DNA of 64,000 nt from Hypsibius dujardini (taxonomy: Eukaryota > Tardigrada > Eutardigrada > Parachela > Hypsibiidae): NCBI GenBank assembly GCA_001579985.1, contig LRSR01002478.1, positions 29,980 to 93,979 on the forward strand, read 5' to 3'. Below the pieces are notes generated by a model. It was not told the origin of the DNA and did no database searches. It was given only the letters and a program-made list of their open reading frames with translations. Shown piece after piece: positions 56,809 to 64,000 of the stretch; the stretch's first letter is position 1, and every line of letters starts with the position of its first letter. A program made the position numbers and the translations under genes.

Positions 56809-58684
56809 TTTAGCGTTGAATATTAACTTACTTACGTGTGTCGGAATGCGAAAGAAATCGAGGCGACTCAAAGGCACGAAGTAATACGCAACAACTACTG
56901 CCGTGGACTTGACTTATATTTAGTTATGATGTAGGAGTACCATCTGAAACCTAAGACACTATAAATGATGAGGCATAATTCATTAACGCTCGAAAGGCTG
57001 CAGTGCATAAGTTCAGGCAGTGCAAGGTGGTGATGGTGTCGTGTCATACATAGGAGAGCCTTCTATCACCTTATCAGCAGTCCTCACAAACGTTAATCAT
57101 TTGGTACCGTGTACCTAGTCTTCTATCTAGCGTGCAGACACAGTTGAGACCCCGACAGCCTGGGCGTCAATTATATTGTAGCTAAAGGTTCTGGTCAAAT
57201 TAAAGGCCAGGGACCTTACTCCGGAAGTGGTTGTTCCGTCTTGATTTATTCAGGCACGGACACGCAAAGTGTGGCGGGACTGTATCCCGTGAATATCCCT
57301 TGCTCTTTGACATTGACGTTTGAAATGTGCGGGAAGAAGCGAATGTACCGCTAATAATATCAACTGCACAACTGAAGAGCGCTTTGTATTGAGTGAAAAA
57401 ACTAGACAAAACGGCCAGTCTAACTGGTCTTATCCTTCTCGTTAAAATAACTCAGCAACCTTACACCCAAACACAAAATGAAACGTACAGGGATAAACCA
57501 TTTACACCCAACCAAATGTTATTATTTCTCCAATTATTTGCTTCGCGTTAATGTGTTTTTTAATCTGAAAGTTAAGTTCAATAGTAATCAATTATCTCTG
57601 TTAGGACAGTATTTCGATGTCGCAACTGTTACTGTTGGCAAGAACGAGCTATTTTCCCAAACATGCCCACCAAGTTTCTCCAGGTGTTGCGGGATTTTCC
57701 AGGTTTTCAGATGTTGTAGCAATGTTATGTTTCAGCATACAAAAAGCCTGATTTTTTCAGTGGTTTAAACTTGCACACCAGAAATCGAAAATTGCATCAC
57801 TTTTGCCAAATCGCAAGTTGCCAAATTCAGCTGATCAAAAAGCCAGCACGCTGAGCTTTGCACAAGGTTTTGAAAAAACGATTGGCATTGTGCTATGGAT
57901 GATGTCGCAACATCCGAAGTCACTCAAAATGCAGGAAATTTATTTTTTATTTATTTAAAAAATCAAATTGGGAAAACGTTTAAAATGTGCACACACGTAG
58001 AAAATTTGCCAGGGGGTTGCGTGTAAATAGTTCACTCCTGTATCTGCTGCAGGTCATACAAAATAAAAATCCAGCAGTCGCTTTGTGATACTGCAATTTC
58101 TTCTGTTGGAATGGAAATGGTTCGCCTAACACAACCAAATAAGCATCATATTCATAAGCAAATTTTTAACATGCGCGTCCATAAATTACATGCAATATAA
58201 TTAAGGGGTTTCAATAAAGTTTTAAATTGGTTTTGATAACTTACCGTAATTATAGTTAGACGATAGTTAGGGCAACGATTTTGCACCTCCTACGAAACTG
58301 GCATTCTGATCACTCCATACGCTTTATTTGTCAAATTTCAGCGTAGTATTACGGCCTACAGCTGCAGGTCCACTCATGGCCCTGTTGAAAACACGAATCA
58401 CGCACATAACTGTGTAATACGGTCCAACGAACAACCGAAGCGTGTAAAAACTACAGCGATGTTAATCTTCCCCACGAAAAACGAAAAGGACAACCAACAG
58501 CGCAGCATATCTCGTAGTTAGACAAGCTTTTTTACGAGACATGAAAAGTGCAAGAGGGAACACCAGTAACTGCCTTTGCATTTACACGCGAGTTTGCCAT
58601 TATTATTTTTCTTCATCGACAAAACAGAACGATATTTAAAGATTTTAGAAAAATAATTTTGCTTATTGCTCCTGGCAGAATATC
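56809..58684. other. Intergenic, no supported gene
   Basis: 5' flank of the quinone oxidoreductase and beyond. The open frames present (for example near 57478-57768) have no domain or codon signal. AT-rich. Confidence 0.4.
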
Positions 58685-58954
58685 ATGCATTGTGCAAAGC
58701 GCTTCTCATTCTATCTGCTGGCCTATGTGATGATCTGCTGGATGACACGTGGTTGCTCAATTCCCAACCCAAACGGACCGGATGTTCAGCCTGATGAAGA
58801 CTTATATGATGAAGCGGAGGAACCGGTGGCGATTGACAACAACTTCGTTGGTTTTAGCATTGGCGGACGAGACAGGGCAAACCATGGGCTCCGTGGCGGA
58901 CAAGACAGGGTAAATCCTCGGCTGGTAACGCAGCCACCTCTCCCACCACACTAG
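58685..58954 (+). CDS. Possible small secreted peptide precursor, 89 aa
   Basis: It starts MHCAKRFSFYLLAYVMICWM, a basic N terminus plus hydrophobic core like a signal peptide, with likely cleavage near RGCS-IP. The mature part is acidic (DVQPDEDLYDEAEE), then Gly/Arg-rich with two similar GGRDRA/GGQDRV units, and ends in prolines. AATAAA at 59196-59201 could end the transcript. A CTCCTGGCAG acceptor-like site lies just before the ATG, so it may be part of a spliced gene. No family recognised; it could be a neuropeptide or effector-like precursor. Confidence 0.35.
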   Translation: MHCAKRFSFYLLAYVMICWMTRGCSIPNPNGPDVQPDEDLYDEAEEPVAIDNNFVGFSIGGRDRANHGLRGGQDRVNPRLVTQPPLPPH

Positions 58955-59604
58955 GCCTAGTGTGCATGTGGATGTATTGATTGGGAGCTTGCACATTGAG
59001 CCAAAACCCAACGAGGACGACCTACGAGTGCGGTGCACCAGTCGGAGATCACGTCCTCGCTCACTTGATGGAGCGAGTAAAGAGCCTTGCGTTGCTGGCC
59101 GATATAATGGGGTTCGACTTTAACTGGATAACAGATGAAACTATACTCTATTACTGTGTGATCCGTCCAGTTCCTGTGATCCTTGCTGAAGGTCAAATAA
59201 ATTGCTGTCAGGTTTATATTCGCAACAGCTTTTCATATGTACAGTCCTTCATTTATTGTATGCACCTATCTAAAGTCACCAAATACACAAAACAGCAAAG
59301 CATTTGAAGGCTTATATCGTGCTCAATACGATTTCGCGATTTGAGAAAGTGCACGAAATAGTCAAGTTGGGGTCCACGTGCAAGCTCCCAATTAATAAAT
59401 GCAAATGGGAGGTTCTGAGCAGTCAAGAATGCTTCCAACTGAATGGGCAAACTGGGTGTTTGAAAATGTTATCCTTATCTGGAAATACCCCCATCGACAT
59501 TACTATTATATATACATCAGTCGACATGGCAAATGCTCTCCATTTGTCATTCGCGGTTCCCCTACATATCTGCATTGCCAGGGGTTCAATTGGGGCACGG
59601 TCCT
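58955..59604. other. Putative 3' UTR then intergenic
   Basis: Contains AATAAA at 59196-59201. An inverted CTAGGCCTAG palindrome lies at 58952-58961. No further coding exon supported. Confidence 0.35.
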
Positions 59605-59790
59605 TACAGGTCAGAACCAGGACCCCTCATGCTTTGCCTAGGAGTTGAGCAAAGAGGCCAAATGCATTTGTTCAAAACTGGACCCAAAATTCGGTATTTC
59701 GTTCCAGATCATCTTGAAACTAGTGGGGCTGTGGTGGTCTGGTCTCCAGTTCAGGGGCTCCCGGGATTTCCGGTCCACTGCTATAACTTC
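59605..59790. mobile_element. Partial copy of the foldback family seen at 8.8-9.3 kb
   Basis: GGTCAGAACCAGGACCCCTC, GGACCCAAAATTCG and CAGATCATCTTGAAACTAGTG match the left arm near 8790-8905 in order. The opposite arm is not evident. Confidence 0.7.
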
Positions 59791-61293
59791 TTCCATTTGT
59801 TCCCGATTGGCCTGAATATCGTGCAGCAACTTAAATCGTGAGTATTCACCTGTTGATTTGGGTTATAAAAACCGCACACACCATTTGTCTAGATCGAGCA
59901 TTTTTTATTTGAATGTGGAAAAGCCGTTTCATCAAATCTACGAATTAGGCGCCATTTTATTTTTGATTAGTCAAAAAATTGTTTTGTGCCCAAACTTCGC
60001 TTTCACATTTGGCTGAGATAGCCCTCAATAAATGCTACAGGGTGCCATACCGAAAACACTATCCGAAATACGGTTAAAATTACTCTTTTAAATACCGTTC
60101 GATATTGCGAAATAAAGCAGCTTGTAACCCTTTTTAGTCCCTGAAGTATGCAACTAAACGGAGTATCATTTATGGCACTAATTTTCTGGGACTTTGAAGA
60201 TTTTCCGGAGTAAGTTGAAAAGTCTGGAAATAGAGAAAATGAGACAACGTTTTGCCAAGCACAGAATATCAAAATACATGTAGTGTTGATAAAGGAGGAG
60301 TACATTGCCAATCGGCCACAGCTCAGTCGTTATGATAGTCAAGGTTACTTCATTGTGAATTTCATTTTCCTATTATTGTGAGTCACTGTTAGCTTAGCGA
60401 TATGAGCTCTGACTCAAGACGGGTATTTCCGGACAAGTATTTGCTTCATTTTTTCTCTCACCCCTAGAGGCCGGTTGATCATGCCAAATAATAACAAATC
60501 GCTTTATGATTAAGGAGAGAGCATTTGGGCAAGACTGATTATTGATCAACCAAGTTCCGCTCGGTCCGTAATTGTAGCTCTTTTTGCATCCAATTTTGGG
60601 ATGCAATTATGGATTTATTTTGGTATGGACAAAACGATAGACTGCCAAATTGTAACGCACTGTGATACCGTTTCGAAAACCATAAAGGGTTTCATTTAAA
60701 GTTCGAATTACTATATTTTTTTAGCCAGAGATGACCATTTCAGATTTCGTTGGTAAGAAGCGCGTTCAGAGGGCGACAAGGTTTCTACTGTGTGATCCAG
60801 AAAATCTCAATTTAACAACCAAATCATAGTGCTTTTTTCATTATCGGTTACATCAAGTAAACATCTAGCAGTGACATGTAAAAGTTGACTGCTATGACCG
60901 TCATAAAATGAAACTGAAAATGATTCTTATATTATTCGAGGTCAATATTTCAAGTAAATTTCTAAATAAATCCAGTGATGCACCTACAGAAAATACTATG
61001 CTAGGTGCACTGCAGTAATTAGGGACGGTTGTAACTTGTACTTCGTCCAGTACAAACAAGCGACGGAGGGCAAAATGGATTCAGGTAAATACAAATTCTG
61101 AAGATACTTTGTGGTACATAGTTTTTACCATAGTAAGAAGCAATCTGGAGTAGAAGGTACGAAGTAATCTAGTACCGTATAGGTATTCTTAAAATATAGT
61201 AAACTACTGCGGGCGGAAAAGTTATCATTCAAAAAAAGCGAAAGACGATAATAATAATTGTGGCTTTTATAGGCAGACCCGGCAGGGCCGCTG
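59791..61293. other. Intergenic, no supported gene
   Basis: 3' flank of the channel gene. AT-rich without long open frames. Nothing recognised. Confidence 0.4.
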
Positions 61294-62438
61294 CTACTCG
61301 GAGAATTCTGCTAGCGATGGCTGCAAGTCCCAGGCTTTCGGCTCAAACTTGTCCAGATACTCCAGCCGTGCCAGCTGCTGCTTCAGCTCGTTAGTCTCAC
61401 GAATCATCGCCGCTAGTGTCTGGCCCATCTCCGATATCAACGTTGGAGCCTTCGTCTCGAGGGTGTCCAAGCGCACCTCCAACGGCGACTTGTTCGCTTC
61501 TGGCGACTCCTCCCCCGGATCGGTCCGGTTTGGACGGCTGCGCGCCACGACGGCCTGCTTGGCCAGCGGAAAGTTCTCCAGCACCTCCTGCAAATAGGAA
61601 CGCGATGCAAGAATCAAATCGAGCAGATACCGATTGATCTGATTTAACTGCAACTTTTTTATGATTAATCTTGACTTCTTTGACGACCCTCAAAATTTTT
61701 TTCTGAGACAGAAAAGTTCTTGACAAATTTTCGAGTTTATGGTTATATGTAAAGATTATGTATTTGCCTAATTTCTAGCATTGGACTCAAAACATGTTAA
61801 ATTGAAATGTATACGTAAATAAACCAGGTTAAAATTTAACGAGTGACTTGTTTCAGGGAAACCACATAGAAGTTTTTATGGACGTTCACGCGATTAATGT
61901 CAGGATCGGTCGAATTTTAATAGACTCAATTTAATCTAATAAATTTAAAATAATCATTTTAGTCAGTTTAAAGTTTATCGAATCCAATTAATTTTATTTT
62001 AATTAATCTAGCAGATTTAATTTAAATTTAATGTAATAGATTTATTTTTAGTCGATCTATCTAGATTACAACTCAAAGAAGTTCCCAATGTTTTAAGACT
62101 TTTGATTGCTCGCATCATACCTGGAAGTCCGACTTAGAGAGGGTGAAGAGCTCCGAGTAGGACTGACTGCGGACGGTGTTGGTGCGTTTCTGGTCGGCCT
62201 TGATGAGGCCGCTAAGCAGGCTCACTTCACCGAAGACGCTGCCTTGGGAGAGGGTCGCGTAGACGTCTAGACCGTCCTCCGAGACGGCCTGGAGGAGACC
62301 GCTACGGACGATGTACATCTCGCGAGCGACGTCGCCCTTCCGGAACACCAGGTCGCCGGGGCAGTAGAATTGCAGCTGGAGACGCATGATCAGCTCTTCC
62401 AGGGCTTGCGGTTCGCAGCCGCGAAATAACTTTACACG
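61294..62438 (-). CDS. Cyclic-nucleotide-gated cation channel, last two exons (3' part only)
   Basis: Exons 62438-62121 (106 codons) and 61587-61294 (97 codons plus stop), joined in phase 0. The first begins RVKLFRGCEP and holds the cyclic-nucleotide-binding domain: FYCPGDLVFRKGDVAREMYIV, a GSVFGEVSLLSG phosphate-binding-cassette region, and TVRSQSYSELFTLSKSDFQ. The second continues EVLENFPLAKQAV and then a coiled-coil-like tail (LETKAPTLISEMGQTLAAMI). In CNG subunits such a tail often drives subunit assembly. Cyclic nucleotide binding here opens a cation pore encoded by upstream exons, which should lie above position 64000 or in undetected exons. The pattern favours a CNG subunit over HCN or protein kinases. 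Alpha versus beta type is not resolved. Confidence 0.88.
61862..62060. repeat. TTTAAT/ATTTAA low-complexity tract in CNG channel intron
   Basis: Degenerate TTAATTTAAT-type sequence in the intron at 61588-62120, similar in style to other AT low-complexity tracts in the window. Confidence 0.5.
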
Positions 62439-64000
62439 CTGTTAAAGAATAAAAATAGTGATTATTAGGATGTCTTTACTCTGGGATATCGCGGCAGGGA
62501 TGCAAGTAAATTTGGAGCCCGACGATAGATTTACATCATCTCTATGCACCGTGTGCTTGACTTGTGTAACAGATCATACTGTAGTCATGTTTGTATTTAC
62601 CCCGTATAATATTTATGTTTGTGTTTATTCGAAAGCAGAGAAACCCTTTTTTAGGGATAGTTAAGTCGGATCGCGGGCAAAATTTCATCCCACACGATCA
62701 AATCGAAATCGATTGACATTAGCAGAATCTTTTTTGGATGACAGGGGGCGGAACTATGGATCATTTCTGCAACGTCACTCGGAAGCCTGGATTGAAACTA
62801 GCCCATAACTCCGCCCTCTGGCATCCAAAAAAGATTCTGCTGATGTCAATCGATTTGAAATCGAATTTGGAGTGGAAGAGTGTTAAAAATCTTTGAATCG
62901 AACGTTTTCAAAAAACGACGTTCGTGTGGGTTAGAGTGGTAAAAAATTTAAATTGCATTTTGTTAGAGCAAAAATCAAACAATCAACGGTTGAATTGAAA
63001 GGGAAACCCGCGGAGCCATCGGGGAACTTCCGAATTTTCTTCCGCTCAAACCAGAGCTCGTTTGCAGATGGCACTTTTTGCTAAAATCTATTAATTTTGT
63101 CCACTATTTGAAAAAAAAATTCAGACAGATCAGCGTGTCAACTACCGTTCGCTTCCCTTGTAAGTATCGTTTTGGCCGAGCACGAGATTACTGTATTTGA
63201 TCCAGGACAGGAGTTATTCTCCATGAAAAGTTATTTAATTTGACTGGTGTGGTACATTTCTTCGAGTCGGCAAGATCCATTTAACCTGGTAACGCCTATT
63301 GTTGTCAACATGGCGACCCCCGATTTTTAAGGTAAAAGTGGGTTGAACGATTTTGCTAAATTCAACTCATTTGAAAGTTGGTGTATTGCTGGAACTTTCG
63401 CAATTATGGTTACGTCATTTGCTGGTAAAAGTTTTTAAAAATACACGGTTTTTTGCATTCCCTAAAAGTAAGTTTACCGTCTAATGAACGTTTCTAAAAA
63501 TACTTATTTTAGTCGGATTGCTAACTGGCACTTGGCCACTGGTCAAAGAAAGTCTCTGTTTCTTTTGCAAAAGAATGAATAATATTGACTATTATTGAAA
63601 TTCATCGACTAACTGATTGATCTTCTGACCAAATATGGTGTGGCCCAGTGCAAGTAAAGCTTTCCTCGGTCATTTTGTTTCTGACTCGGGAGTGGACTGT
63701 GGACAATTGTCAACCCAAAGAACATACATCTTTCAAAGTAGCTCACAATCTAAAAATTATTTAATTTCCTGATTGAACGGACTTATGCAAGGAAAAAAGT
63801 ACTCTTGGCACGGAAAGCGTGTCTGATCTGGTGGCGGGTGTTAACGGGTCAAAAGTAATAAAAACTGTATGTAATTGAGTTTGGTTACTTTAGTTTACCA
63901 ACGGTAAATTTCGGTAAATTTTGTTTGCCTATTTTTCTGTAAGCTCCAAGTTCAAACAAGACAACCGGCCTGTATAGTATACCTGAAATGTGTCCTGAAA
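62439..64000. other. Intron or 5' region of the channel gene; no exon identified
   Basis: The preceding exon of the channel (C-linker) was not found here, so this is probably one long intron reaching past the window. It contains the hairpin element at 62701-62864. Confidence 0.5.
62701..62864. mobile_element. Hairpin MITE with about 54-bp arms
   Basis: Left arm 62705-62758 and right arm 62808-62862 are near-perfect inverted repeats (ATCGATTGACAT, GCAGAATCTTTTTTGGATG, GGGCGGA). They flank a loop of about 50 bp. Non-coding. Confidence 0.85.

Noticed and set aside
57478-57768. 96-codon plus-strand frame
   Set aside because: AT-rich, no domain, no splice or polyadenylation context.
1-64000. CRISPR arrays, bacterial operons, rRNA or tRNA genes
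   Set aside because: No spaced direct repeats of CRISPR type, no operon layout, and no cloverleaf or rRNA sequence that I could recognise by eye. A tRNA scan could still find one.

Overview
The window is nuclear DNA of an invertebrate animal. Genes are split by GT-AG introns, intergenic DNA is rich in small foldback transposons, and the gene families (VPS13, astacin, cyclic-nucleotide-gated channel, lysophosphatidate phosphatase) are metazoan or broadly eukaryotic. I cannot fix the phylum. Exon models below were built by hand from splice sites, reading phase and family resemblance. Where a model is called complete, its coding length sums exactly to whole codons.

Layout: (1) 0.75-3.0 kb, an intact five-exon ACP6-like histidine acid phosphatase. 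Its tandem paralogue at 13.4-15.7 kb is a pseudogene, with the catalytic His changed to Tyr, an internal deletion and a frameshift. (2) 4.0-4.6 kb (minus), the last exon of a multi-pass membrane protein with a Q/P-rich tail. (3) 7.8-10.3 kb (minus), a three-exon gene for a DUF4238-type protein of 485 aa, a family I associate mainly with microbes. (4) 11.0-12.1 kb, a dead mariner-like transposon with both terminal inverted repeats. (5) 16.0-18.4 kb (minus), a seven-exon astacin-like protein with altered active-site residues. (6) 19.9-36.9 kb (plus), a complete 37-exon VPS13A/C-type lipid-transfer protein of 3359 aa, whose introns are full of (TGTC)n/(GACA)n-like tracts. (7) 38.2-51.7 kb, two divergently transcribed paralogues of about 1000 aa. 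Each has an N-terminal helical region, an FN3-like domain, a P-loop GTPase domain, a Cys/His cluster and a helical tail. The minus copy is intact and the plus copy carries one in-frame TAG. (8) 52.9-53.6 kb, a decayed C2H2 zinc-finger sequence. (9) 54.2-56.8 kb (minus), a six-exon zeta-crystallin/quinone oxidoreductase of 332 aa. (10) 58.7 kb, a possible small secreted peptide. (11) 61.3-62.4 kb (minus), the last two exons of a cyclic-nucleotide-gated channel whose 5' part lies beyond the window.

The genes do not form one pathway. VPS13 and ACP6 both concern lipid transport or lipid metabolism, but nothing here shows they are linked. The most unusual unit is the head-to-head FN3-GTPase pair. 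Next are the animal DUF4238 gene and the astacin with Asp in place of the catalytic Glu.
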